NCBI GenBank assembly: GCA_947311845.1
Contig: CAMZMU010000055.1
Span: forward strand, 16,988,877 to 17,052,876
DNA from: Poa pratensis
Lineage: Eukaryota > Streptophyta > Magnoliopsida > Poales > Poaceae
Reading direction: 5' to 3'
DNA: 64,000 nucleotides
Part shown: piece by piece, positions 36,001-47,729 of the stretch
How positions within the stretch are numbered: the stretch's first letter is position 1
How the letters are laid out: every line of letters starts with the position of its first letter
The notes under the pieces: generated by a model
Told to the model about the DNA's origin: nothing
Databases searched by the model: none
Seen by the model: only the letters and a program-made list of their open reading frames with translations
Made by a program: the position numbers and the translations under genes

Positions 36001-36999
36001 GTATATTATCGCCATGGTGGGGGCGAAGGAGTTATACTGTGCTTGTATGTTGATGACATACTGATATTTGGGACCAACCTCAAAGTCATTGAGGAGGTTA
36101 AATCTTTTCTGTCTCAGAACTTTGAGATGAAAGACCTTGGTGTGGCTGATGTTATTTTGAACATCAAGCTATTGAGAGATAATGAGGGTGGGATTACTCT
36201 GTTGCAATCTCATTACGTTGAGAAGATTTTGAGTCGTTTTGGATATTCGGACTGCAAAACTTCTCCAACACCATATGATCCTAGTGTGCAAATTCGAAAA
36301 TTCAAAGGCACAGCTAAGGATCAGTTGAGGTACTCTCAAGTCATTGGTTCACTCATGTACTTAGCAAGCGCTACAAGGCCTGACATCATGTTTGCTGTGT
36401 GCAAACTGAGCCGGTTTGTTTCCAATCCGGGTGATGTTCATTGGCATGCTGTCGAAAGAATTATGCGCTATCTGAAAGGTACTGAGAACTACGGACTTCA
36501 CTATTCTGGAAGCCCGTCAGTGCTTGAGGGGTATTGTGATGCGAATTGGATCTCTGATGCTGATGAGATGAAAGCCACAACGGGTTATGTGTTTACCCTT
36601 GGAGGTGGTGCTGTTTCCTGGAAGTCTTGCAAGCAAACGATCCTGACGAGATCGACAATGGAAGCAGAATTAACAGCATTGGACACATCTGGTGTCGAAG
36701 CAGGATGGCTTCGAGATCTGTTGATGGACTTGCCTGTGGTTGAAAAGCCAGTTCCGGCTATCCTTATGAACTGTGACAATCAGACAGTGATTACCAAGGT
36801 CAAGAGTTCAAAGGACAACATGCAGTCCAACAAACATATAAGAATGAGATTAAAAGCTGTCAGACATTTGAGAAACTCCGGAGTAATAGCGCTGGATTAT
36901 ATCCAGTCGGCTAAGAATCTGGCAGATCCCTTTACTAAAGGGCTATCACGTGTTGTGATAGAAAATGCATCGAGGGAGATAGGGATGAAACCCACATGA
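32726..36999 (+). pseudogene. Copia polyprotein, unit 3 (one frameshift)
   Basis: It is essentially identical to unit 1. The frame is open from the ATG in LTR3 (32726) through Gag, protease (WWIDTGA intact) and early integrase to 34672. The two-base-longer AT run at 34655-34668 shifts the frame, and the rest of integrase, RT and RNase H continue in the other frame to 36999. Apart from that run I see no defect, so with unit 1 this is the least damaged copy. Confidence 0.9.
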
Positions 37000-37540
37000 G
37001 CTGCCATGGTAGTAACCCAACCTATGTGATCGGAGATCCCGTGAAGTAGGACCTGGGAAAACAAGCTGATGGTTAACTGAGGAGAGTACTTTTACTAACC
37101 TACTCCGTTGGAGATGCAATACTCTCGGTAACTGTATGGCAGGTTGACATGTCTTAATGTGTTCCAAAGCTTTGCATAAGCAAGACGCTATCCTACAGAG
37201 CGATCTTTGGAGGAACACACCTATATGAACCTGACTGCTGGTCACAGTCTATGAGATTAGGGTGATCTCTAGTAAGTTCATGAAAAGGCCAGGAGTGACT
37301 AATATGCTCCACCCGAGGGGTCAGCCTTCGGCAGCCTAGTACTGGTAAGACATTCAGTGAAACTACTTTACGCCAAACTGACAATTCAAGGCCTAGTCCA
37401 TTGTCAGTTGTGAAGGAGTGTAGCTGATTGCTCTAGGTGGATGTTCAACCTTAACGGGTCTCCACTGAAAATACTGGTATATCAAAACAGTGTTTGGAAC
37501 AGATGACAACATCATGGGTCTTTGGGATCTGGTGGGGGAT

Positions 37541-38644
37541 TGCTGAAATATTGGGCCATTTAGCCCATTTAACAATTCTGAAAATCCCTAAGGCCCATGT
37601 TGTCATGGCATGTGGTGGGAGTTTAGTCCCATACCGCTAGTTTAGTGAGATGTGCATCAGCTTATATACTGAGACATTCTCCTACTAGTATGAGTTGGTG
37701 TGAGGTATTAGGAGAATGGCTGTGTACCACACACGCGCTCCTCCTCCTCCGCCGCCCGCCTCGCCACGCCTCGCCTCGCCTCGTCACGACACGTCAGACG
37801 CGCGCGCCGCGGGTTGCGGGAATCTCGCCGAGCCGATGTATTCTTTTTGTCACGCAGGAATAAAATGTGAACGGTCATGAAACGTTTTTCCTTAATGGAA
37901 ATGAATACGAAGTTGAAACGTCTGTCTTAAGTGCTCTTAAGTACGACCGTTTCCAGAATTCATTTGCCTTAACGGAATTGATTGCACGCGTTTCTGTTGG
38001 ACCTCTCGCCTCCTGCGCTGCGTGTATAAAGGAGAGGTCGCTCCTCTCTTGCGAACACAGAACAGAATCATCTGCTCCACGCGCCGCTACCATCGTTCCT
38101 TTGCTGTCGCTGCCATCGCTGATCCCATCCCGTCCGCCGCGTACAAGGTCGACGGGAGAGCAGGCCTCCGAAACCCCGCCTCTCCGTTTCCTGTACGGGA
38201 GAGGGGCGATTAGGTTTTTGGGGAGCGTCTCCTACGCGACTGCTCGCCAATCTTCGTCCCCTACGTCGTCTACTTCCTCTTCGTCCACTACATCTGCGTC
38301 GCCTTCATCATCATCATGACCAACGAGGACGCCACTGCTGCTGCGGGCGCCAATGCTGCTGCTGCGGCGCCGCCGCCCAAGAGACTGCCAACGCTGCTGC
38401 TGCCGCTGCCGCCGCAGCCTCCGCTGCTGCCACGGCCAACTGGCCTACTGGAGGGTATAACATGTTTATCCCTCTCCTGTTTATTTCCATGTTTGCAGTA
38501 CTAGTCATATGCGTAGATGTTTCTACTATTTGTCTAGTACGTAGTTTCATCATGAAGTTTCAGTATGTCATTAGCACTGTGTATGCCATGTTCATGATTT
38601 ATTCTTGGATTAATTTAATCGAACAATTGCCTATATTCTCAACA
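37541..38644 (+). repeat. LTR4 (shared by units 3 and 4, 1104 bp)
   Basis: Same ends. A private indel pattern CGTCAGACGCGCGCGCC lies at about 37794-37810. One C is missing in the alanine-codon tract at about 38368, shifting the frame from its ATG (38316). Confidence 0.92.
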
Positions 38645-41600
38645 ATCCAAAAACCTAATATGTGTAGGCAATTTTCGGTCAATGGTTTTGCTGCTGCACT
38701 GAAACCAGCCCCGTTTACGGGGACATATTTTAAGCGTTGGCAAACCAAAACCACCTTATGGCTCACTGCAATGAACGTGTTCTGGGTCGCCGGTGTTACT
38801 CCCAATGGAACGATTGCTCCTGAACAGGAGAAGGCGTTCAGGGATGCCACCGTCGTCTTTGTTGGAGCCATTCTGAGCGTGATCGGAGATAAGTTGGTTG
38901 ATGCATATTTACATGTGCGGGTTGCCAAGGACTTGTGGGAGGCGCTCGAATCTAAATTCGGCGCAACTGATGCTGGAAGCGAGATGTACACTATAGAGCA
39001 GTTCCATGATTACAAGATGGTTGAAAACCGTTCTGTATTGGAACAAGCTCATGAGATACAGTGCATCGCTAAGGAGCTTGAGCTTCTGAAGTGTGTGTTA
39101 CCGGGCAAGTTTGTCGCGGGATGCATAATCGCTAAGCTGCCCAATTCCTGGAGGAACTTTGCTACTACTCTGAAACATCAGAGGCGTGAATTCTCAGTGG
39201 AGGATGTCATCGGCCATCTGAGTGTGGAGCAGAACTCGAGAGCAAAGGACTCAAACGGAAAAGGGAACGAGGGATCTTCTGTCGCCAATTTTGTACAGAA
39301 GAACTCCAACCACCACAAGCCCAAGGGAAGACCTAGTGTCCAACAGAATACCGACTTCAAGAAGAAGGGTAAGAAGCCCTTCAACAAGGATAAGAAGAAG
39401 GGAGCCTGCTTCACATGTGGTTCAGAGGAACATTGGGCTCCCAAGTGCCCAAAGAAGTTCAAGAAACCAGGACAGGACTCCAAGTCTGCCAACATGGTTG
39501 TGAGCAACAATGAGAATGGTGCATCCGGGTACGGTAATTTGTTTACTGTATTTTCAGTTTTTCAGTCTAACGATTGGTGGATTGACACGGGTGCAAATAT
39601 ACATGTATGTGCTGACATCTCATTGTTTTCTTCTTATCAGGTCACAGGGAACGGATCCGTACTGATGGGGAATGGCGCAAGTGCTTCTGTTCTTGGTGTT
39701 GGCACGGTCGATCTGAAGTTTACTTCGGGAAGGATCGTGCAGCTCAAGAACGTGCAGCATGTCCCCGCCATCAAGAAGAATCTCGTTAGTGGCTCCCTTC
39801 TATGTAGAGAAGGGTTTAAGTTGGTATTTGAGTCTAATAAAGTAGTTATTACGAAATATGGACTATTTGTTGGAAAAGGTTATGAATGCGGAGGCTTGTT
39901 CCGCTTTTCCCTCGCTGATTTTTGTAATAAAGTCGTGAACAATATTCATTCGAATGTTAATGAAACAGAAGTTTGGCATTCACGTCTTTGTCACATTGGT
40001 TTCGGTTGTATGACGCGGTTAGCAAAATTGAATTTAATCCCGAATTTCACTTTAGCCAAAGGTTCTAAGTGCCTTTCGTGTGTGCAAGCAAAACAACCTC
40101 GCAAGCCCCATAAAGCTGCGACGGAGAGACACTTGGCACCGTTAGAACTCATACATTCTGATCTTTGTGAGATGAATGGCGTGCTGACTAAAGGTGGAAA
40201 AAGATATTTCATGACACTCATAGATGATTCCACTAGATTTTGCTATATATATATATGTTAAGCACTAAAGATGAGGCTCTACACTACTTTAAAATCTATA
40301 AGGCAGAAGTTGAGAATCAACTTGAAAAGAAAATTAAACGAGTCCGGTCAGATCGTGGTGGAGAGTACTTCTCACATGAGTTTGATTCTTTCTGTGCGGA
40401 ACACGGCATTATTCATGAGAGGACGCCTCCCTATTCACCCCAGTCAAATGGGGTTGCTGAACGGAAAAACCGTACTCTAACAGATTTGGTTAACGCCATG
40501 TTAGATACATCGGGTTTATCCAAGGCATGGTGGGGGAGGCTGTATTGACATCATGTCATGTCCTGAATAAAGTTCCGACAAAAGACAGTGAGATCACTCC
40601 CTATGAAAAATGGGAGAAGAGAAAAACGACACTCTCATACTTGCGTACTTGGGGATGCTTGGCGAAAGTCAATGTGCCGATCCCCAAAAAGCGTAAGCTT
40701 GGACCAAAGACCGTGGACTGTGTTAATTTGGGCTACGCTAAGAACAGCGTCGGCTATAGATTTCTAGTAGTGAAATCCGAGGTACCTGACGTGAAGGTCG
40801 GTACAATTATGGAGTCTAAAGATGCTACATTCTTTGAGGATATTTTTCCTATGAGAGATATGCAAAGCACTTCTAGACAGGAATCTAATGAGACTCCTGA
40901 ACCTGTCATTCCGATGGAATATTATGAACAAACACATGATGAAAATCCTGAGGAGGATGATGAGGAAACCCTTGGTAGGGGCAAGAGACAGAGGACTGCA
41001 AAGTCCTTTGGTGATGATTTCCTTGTATACCTCGTGGATGATACTCCCACTTCTATCTCAGAGGCTTATGCGTCTCCGGATGCTGATTACTGGAAAGAAG
41101 CGGTTCGTAGCGAGATGGACTCCATCATGGCTAACGGAACATGGGAAATTACTGAACGTCCCTATGGCTGTAAACCATTGGGATGTAAGTGGGTGTTCAA
41201 AAAGAAGCTTAGGCCCGATGGTACAATTGAAAAGTACAAGGCTAGACTTGTGGCCAAGGGTTATTCCCAGAAAGAAGAGGAAGATTTCTTCGATACTTAT
41301 TCACCTGTGGCCAGACTGACCACCATACGAGTATTACTCTCTTTGGCAGCCTCGCATGGTCTTCTCGTCCACCAGATGGATGTTAAGACGGCTTTCCTGA
41401 ACGGAGAGCTAGACGAGGAAATCTACATGCAACAGCCAGATGGCTTTGTATTAGATGGTCAGGAAGGAAAGGTGTGTAAGTTACTGAAATCATTATATGG
41501 CCTGAAACAAGCACCTAAGCAATGGCATGAGAAGTTCAATACAACTTTAACCTCTGCTGGTTTTGTTGTTAATGAAGCTGACAAATGTGTATATTATCGC

Positions 41601-42587
41601 CATGGTGGGGGCGAAGGAGTTATACTGTGCTTGTATGTTGATGACATACTGATATTTGGGACCAACCTCAAAGTCATTGAGGAGGTTAAATCTTTTCTGT
41701 CTCAGAACTTTGAGATGAAAGACCTTGGTGTGGCTGATGTTATTTTGAACATCAAGCTATTGAGAGATAATGAGGGTGGGATTACTCTGTTGCAATCTCA
41801 TTACGTTGAGAAGATTTTGAGTCGTTTTGGATATTCGGACTGCAAAACTTCTCCAACACCATATGATCCTAGTGTGCAAATTCGAAAATTCAAAGGCACA
41901 GCTAAGGATCAGTTGAGGTACTCTCAAGTCATTGGTTCACTCATGTACTTAGCAAGCGCTACAAGGCCTGACATCATGTTTGCTGTGTGCAAACTGAGCC
42001 GGTTTGTTTCCAATCCGGGTGATGTTCATTGGCATGCTGTCGAAAGAATTATGCGCTATCTGAAAGGTACTGAGAACTACGGACTTCACTATTCTGGAAG
42101 CCCGTCAGTGCTTGAGGGGTATTGTGATGCGAATTGGATCTCTGATGCTGATGAGATGAAAGCCACAACGGGTTATGTGTTTACCCTTGGAGGTGGTGCT
42201 GTTTCCTGGAAGTCTTGCAAGCAAACGATCCTGACGAGATCGACAATGGAAGCAGAATTAACAGCATTGGACACATCTGGTGTCGAAGCAGGATGGCTTC
42301 GAGATCTGTTGATGGACTTGCCTGTGGTTGAAAAGCCAGTTCCGGCTATCCTTATGAACTGTGACAATCAGACAGTGATTACCAAGGTCAAGAGTTCAAA
42401 GGACAACATGCAGTCCAACAAACATATAAGAATGAGATTAAAAGCTGTCAGACATTTGAGAAACTCCGGAGTAATAGCGCTGGATTATATCCAGTCGGCT
42501 AAGAATCTGGCAGATCCCTTTACTAAAGGGCTATCACGTGTTGTGATAGAAAATGCATCGAGGGAGATAGGGATGAAACCCACATGA
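38316..42587 (+). pseudogene. Copia polyprotein, unit 4 (three frameshifts)
   Basis: The defects are a one-base loss in the alanine tract (about 38368), the longer AT run at 40244-40257, and a missing G in the G-run at 40531-40536 within the integrase. Gag, protease and early integrase are open from 38462 to 40261, and RT and RNase H from 40527 to 42587. The motifs are the same as in the other units. Confidence 0.9.
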
Positions 42588-43128
42588 GCTGCCATGGTAG
42601 TAACCCAACCTATGTGATCGGAGATCCCGTGAAGTAGGACCTGGGAAAACAAGCTGATGGTTAACTGAGGAGAGTACTTTTACTAACCTACTCCGTTGGA
42701 GATGCAATACTCTCGGTAACTGTATGGCAGGTTGACATGTCTTAATGTGTTCCAAAGCTTTGCATAAGCAAGACGCTATCCTACAGAGCGATCTTTGGAG
42801 GAACACACCTATATGAACCTGACTGCTGGTCACAGTCTATGAGATTAGGGTGATCTCTAGTAAGTTCATGAAAAGGCCAGGAGTGACTAATATGCTCCAC
42901 CCGAGGGGTCAGCCTTCGGCAGCCTAGTACTGGTAAGACATTCAGTGAAACTACTTTACGCCAAACTGACAATTCAAGGCCTAGTCCATTGTCAGTTGTG
43001 AAGGAGTGTAGCTGATTGCTCTAGGTGGATGTTCAACCTTAACGGGTCTCCACTGAAAATACTGGTATATCAAAACAGTGTTTGGAACAGATGACAACAT
43101 CATGGGTCTTTGGGATCCGGTGGGGGAT

Positions 43129-44235
43129 TGCTGAAATATTGGGCCATTTAGCCCATTTAACAATTCTGAAAATCCCTAAGGCCCATGTTGTCATGGCATG
43201 TGGTGGGAGTTTAGTCCCATACCGCTAGTTTAGTGAGATGTGCATCAGCTTATATACTGAGACATTCTCCTACTAGTATGAGTTGGTGTGAGGTATTAGG
43301 AGAATGGCTGTGTACCACACACGCGCTCCTCCTCCTCCGCCGCCCGCCTCGCCACGCCTCGCCTCGCCTCGTCACGACACGTCATGACGTGCCGCGCCGC
43401 GGGTTGCGGGAATCTCGCCGAGCCGATGTATTCTTTTTGTCACGCAGGAATAAAATGTGAACGGTCATGAAACGTTTTTCCTTAATGGAAATGAATATGA
43501 AGTTGAAACGTCTGTCTTAAGTGCTCTTAAGTACGACCGTTTCCAGAATTCATTTGCCTTAACGGAATTGATTGCACGCGTTTCTGTTGGACCTCTCGCC
43601 TCCTGCGCTGCGTGTATAAAGGAGAGGTCGCTCCTCTCTTGCGAACACAGAACATAATCATCTGCTCCACGCGCCGCTACCATCGTTCCTTTGCTGTCGC
43701 TGCCATCGCTGATCCCATCCCGTCCGCCGCGTACAAGGTCGACGGGAGAGCAGGCCTCCGAAACCCCGCCTCTCCGTTTCCTGTACGGGAGAGGGGCGAT
43801 TAGGTTTTTGGGGAGCGTCTCCTACGCGACTGCTCGCCAATCTTCGTCCCCTACGTCGTCTACTTCCTCTTCGTCCACTACATCTGCGTCGCCTTCATCA
43901 TCATCATGACCAACGAGGACGCCACTGCTGCTGCGGGCGCCAATGCTGCTGCTGCGGCCGCCGCCGCCCAAGAGACTGCCAACGCTGCTGCTGCCGCTGC
44001 CGCCGCAGCCTCCGCTGCTGCCACGGCCAACTGGCCTACTGGAGGGTATAACATGTTTATCCCTCTCCTGTTTATTTCCATGTTTGCAGTACTAGTCATA
44101 TGCGTAGATGTTTCTACTATTTGTCTAGTACGTAGTTTCATCATGAAGTTTCAGTATGTCATTAGCACTGTGTATGCCATGTTCATGATTTATTCTTGGA
44201 TTAATTTAATCGAACAATTGCCTATATTCTCAACA
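43129..44235 (+). repeat. LTR5 (outer 3' LTR, 1107 bp)
   Basis: This is the outermost 3' LTR, followed directly by the target duplication ACAAC (44236-44240). Private changes include ACATAATC for ACAGAATC near 43653, GAATATGAAG near 43494, and GACGTGCC near 43387. The ATG-initiated frame at 43906 is open but runs out into flanking DNA at 44265. Confidence 0.92.
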
Positions 44236-44240
44236 ACAAC

Positions 44241-44735
44241 TACCCGGAATTGGGGCAAATACTAGTCGGCGAATCTCCGTTGTCGTTTGAGCGTTTGGAT
44301 TTGCAACGAGCAGAAGAAAACAAGAAAATTGTTGGACAAACCACTTTTCGACACCTCATATACTCTGGAGTAATCAAGAGTTGATACTATTTTACCGAAG
44401 AAGCACTATCTTGTTGTTTTTTACAGGTTCACATCATCACATGCTCTAAAACTATTTACCTACTTTCCGATGTATTTAATGATAACCGTGAACATTTAAA
44501 AATCTATATTGCATTATTAATTTTTTGTGCACTGTGATACCTTTGATTTTCGTTCATGGTAAATTATGGGATTGCCAATCCAACTACTAGTGCATGCATA
44601 CTATAATGTAAGATATTATATCAAATATATAAAGTACCAAATTTATTTATTGGCGAGATTAGTAATGATGAAGTAAAAATGTTTAGTATAAATAATTGAT
44701 TTTTATTCCGTAGCAACACACGGGTATTTAGCTAG
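44241..44735 (+). mobile_element. Helitron-like element, right part with 3' terminus
   Basis: It continues the sequence broken at 21001 and matches 47238-47729. The end has a short hairpin (CCGT at 44708-44711 with ACGG at 44720-44723), then GTATTTAG and CTAG followed by T. This is the CTRR-T 3' terminus of plant Helitrons, which lack target duplications and inverted repeats. No Rep/helicase gene is present, so the element is non-autonomous. The call rests on the terminus only. Confidence 0.55.
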
Positions 44736-45013
44736 TTCTTTTAATTGTAATCCTCGTCTCAACACTAGGTGCATGCATAAGCACATCCAATGTAAGGATG
44801 AAGTTGTGGTAAACTTTTTACTCCGCCATTTGTTTTGCTATAGCAGAAGATAGTGGAAGCAGAATTATTAGTTCATTAACGCACCTCACCAACGGCAGCA
44901 TGTTCCCCATGTTCTTCCAATTATAGCGGTTCAACTGTGTAGTGCTCTAATTAGAACATAGTTAATCTTAATAATTTTAAGTCGAAGAAAAAACTCTGCA
45001 CATGTCAACTTAC

Positions 45014-45191
45014 CTAAAGCACAGCAGCCGGATTCCCCTTCTTGAATCACTTTGCATGAATCAGCAGCCCCAGCAGTAGCATTATGCTCCCCGTCAGAGC
45101 GGCCACCAGATGACATCCGCTTTGATGACAGGCCTTTAGTGGAGGATTTTTTTGAAAAAAAATTCTCCGGTGTGTTTTCACAAAATTCCAC
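45014..45191 (-). other. Exon-like fragment, unrecognised
   Basis: A minus-strand open stretch (SSKRMSSGGRSDGEHNATAG to EGESGCCAL) ends at a good donor GTAAGT (45013). It resembles a piece of a nuclear, Ser/Gly-rich protein but I cannot name it, and no matching acceptor exon was found downstream. It may be a gene fragment carried by a transposon. Confidence 0.25.
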
Positions 45192-45473
45192 CGCTTGCTA
45201 AAATCCCATCCCCTCTCCGGACCAAATCCCTAGCTCGGACCCTCGCCGGCGGCCGCCCACCCCACCTCCTCGACGTCTGGCTCTGCTGACCGGTCAACAT
45301 GTGGGCGTATGAGGCGAATACGTTCAACAGTGACCGTATAAACACGTCCCGTCATACATTCTCAAGTCCAGTGACCGTCGTGTGCTCGGGTGACAAATAC
45401 GGTGACCGTGGGTGAATTTTACTATTTTTTATAAAACGAAGTGATGATTGATGAGCATATGTAAATAAATGCC

Positions 45474-46456
45474 ATGTATATTGATGTAGCCCAACGTAGG
45501 CCACCTACACCAACTACGCCAATTGGTCCAATGACAAGGTCAAGAGTCAAAACACTTCATGATAAGGTGACCTCGCTCCTCTCTATGTGTGATTTCGACA
45601 CCCCTTTGAATGGTTTGCTACTTCATTCCGATACCTTGGGTGTACTCAGGTTTCACCCTCATGATGATCACCAAGGAAGCGTTGATGAAGATGGACAAGA
45701 AGCAAGTCAAGAAGAGGAAGACGAAGGAGGAGCCAGGCAGCCCCGCCAGGCCGACCCAGCCCGACCTAGGCCGGCCAGGAACCAGACGCCGCCAGCCTCC
45801 TCAACACCTGAGGCCGGCCCAGCCCGGCCTAGGTCGGTCCAGCACCAGAAGCCGCCGGCCTCCTCGACGCCCCAGCCCGGCCTAGGCCGGCTGAGCACCA
45901 GAGGCAGCCGGCCTTGCCCTGTTAGAGGCCGGCCTCGCGAAGCCTGCGTGCTATTTTGACCCCTTGAGTCATGTAACCATATCCTCTCACCTACCCCTTC
46001 GTCCTAGACTATAAATAGGTGCCTCTCATCTCAGATCTAGGGTTAGATTGAGATTTGACTTGAGTTGAGCTTGGCTCCTTTCCACCCCTTGTTGGTGTTT
46101 CCTCCTATGGAGAAGAATCATGGCCTCCCCTTGTGGAGATGAATCAAGACCTCCCCTTGGGGAGAAGATCCCCTTGTGGATTCAAGGCTCCTTCTTGTAG
46201 TTGAGGCTACTTGCCATTCCTTCCTCTTTGAGCGACTAGATTGGATCGGTTGGGTTGACCGGTAAGAGAAACAATCCTAAGAGTAAGGTTGCTTGGAGAT
46301 TGAGAATCAGGGGCTGCCCTTGGGGACTTGTTACCGGTTGATTTCGTCCGTGTTGCTTTGCTAGTTATCTTATTTGTGAGTTTTCCCCTCTTGTGTTATT
46401 CGTGTTCTTCGTTCATCCGCCCTCAATCCGTGAAAATCAGGACCTAACCCTCATCA
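45474..46456 (+). mobile_element. Ty3/gypsy 3' end (polyprotein tail plus LTR part)
   Basis: The frame 45474-45959 holds IGPMTRSRVKTLHDK and a Glu-rich stretch, then a tandem repeat of Pro/Ala/Arg-rich units (PPASST appears twice). After the stop, TATAAATAGG (about 46011) and GATCTAGGGTTAG look like an LTR promoter and leader. The match to 4620-5830 (opposite strand) ends at CCCTCATCA, a plausible LTR end. The rest of the element is missing. Confidence 0.6.
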
Positions 46457-46708
46457 TATATAGGACGTAACTGAAGGACACAGCATTCATGAGTCTGGAC
46501 ATTTAGCCACTTAAGATAAAGCTCAGAAACAACTTTCAGCTCTCCCTCAACTAGGGAATAATACAACATTCTAAAACTAAGTTAGTTCAAAACACGCTAG
46601 TGTTGATAACAATGCAACACCAACAACTAGGCTAGTCACAACATCTCTCATTCAGAGTACATAATACTACAATACTCTCTTGCTCTTCTTCAGCTCTCCA
46701 TGTCTGAA

Positions 46709-46830
46709 TCAAGAACGGACAGGATGTTCAAGGCAGAAGAACAAATGTGGGTTCTTCTCACAATACCGCCATAACCAACGTTTATCTGGTAGCATAGAAG
46801 TAAAATGGCATCCCACAGTCTTGTACTTCC
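46709..46830 (-). other. Exon-like fragment with acceptor and stop, unrecognised
   Basis: The minus strand shows TTTCCAG, then an open frame (KYKTVGCHFTSMLPDKRW, then WRYCEKNPHLFFCLEHP) ending in TGA at 46709. It looks like a terminal exon of a real protein. I find no upstream exons, so it may be a gene scrap. An A-run of 19 lies nearby at about 46926-46944. Confidence 0.3.
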
Positions 46831-47146
46831 CTGGAAAGTGAAAACACGTGTACTTATACATCATCAGTAGCACGCAATACATGGCATACTAAATTTTCTT
46901 TTGAGTTTGATGAGGACATTTGGCAAAAAAAAAAAAAAAAAAACAGTTGCTCACTAACCCAGGTATGTAAAATTTACAAGTGGTGAACGGGTTTTGTCAT
47001 GAACTAATGAAAATAGAAGCAGAGGCGAACTTACTCTAGTAAATCTAGGTGATGATGTCTTTAAATACATATGAAAGTTGGTAAATCGTATTTGGTATAA
47101 TAATAGCGTAGAACGTCGTCATCATCCGGTTGACTCGGATCTAGCG

Positions 47147-47729
47147 TAAAAAATGAGGATCTATGTGGAAGGGATTGGCACCAGATAGTATGTGTCTGGT
47201 CTGTTATTATGGCAAGTGTCAAGATTTGCAGCCGAAAAAGCTGCCCGGAATTGGGGCAAATACTAGTCGGTGAATCTCCGTTGTCGTTTTAGCGTTTGGA
47301 TTTGCAACGAGCGGAAGAAAACAAAGAAAATTGTTGGACAGACAACTTTTTGACACCTCATACACTCTGGAGTAATCAAGAGTTGATACTATTATACTGA
47401 AGAAGCACTATCTTGTTTTTTACAGGTTCACATAATCACATGGTCTAAAACTATTTACCAACTTTCGTATGTATTTATAAGGAGATCAGGGAAAATCGTG
47501 AACGTTTAAAAATCTATAGTGCATTATTAATTTTTTGTGCACCGTGATACCTTTGATTTTCGTTTAGTTTACGGTGGTAAATATGAACCTTCGTATTATG
47601 GGATTGTCAATCCAACTACTAATGCATGCATACTGTAATGTAAGATAGTATATCGGATATATAAAGTAATAAATTAATTTACTGGCGAGATTAGTAATTA
47701 TGAAGTAAAAATGTTTAGTATAGGTTACC
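47147..47729 (+). mobile_element. Uninterrupted relative of the Helitron-like element (empty site)
   Basis: It aligns with 20906-21001 joined to 44241 onward, without the array or a second ACAAC. At the junction it reads GCCGAAAAAGCTGCCCGGAA where the filled copy has GCCGAAACAAC then TACCCGGAA. Similarity ends after TTTAGTATA (47721), so the Helitron-like 3' terminus is missing here. Confidence 0.75.

Larger units (their letters stand above)
21002..44235 (+). mobile_element. Tandem Ty1/copia array: five LTRs and four internal domains
   Basis: LTRs are at 21002-21880, 26366-27471, 31954-33055, 37541-38644 and 43129-44235. The internal domains between them are 4485, 4482, 4485 and 4484 bp. LTRs start TGCT and end TCAACA, and each later LTR is preceded by the purine tract GGTGGGGGAT. 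Only the outermost ends carry the 5-bp target duplication ACAAC (20997-21001 and 44236-44240), so the block behaves as one insertion. The polyprotein order (Gag zinc knuckle, protease, integrase, reverse transcriptase, RNase H) is that of Ty1/copia; I do not assign a lineage. Units are nearly identical but carry private substitutions (C to T at 29589; A at 25800 where the others have G; T to C at 43118), which argues against one unit being copied by the assembler. Unequal recombination between LTRs is the likely origin. Confidence 0.93.

Noticed and set aside
21835..42833. Many antisense open frames repeated in each array unit (for example 21835-22227 and 25771-26070)
   Set aside because: They are shadows of the sense polyprotein and LTR, repeated because the units are repeated. 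No independent coding signal is visible.
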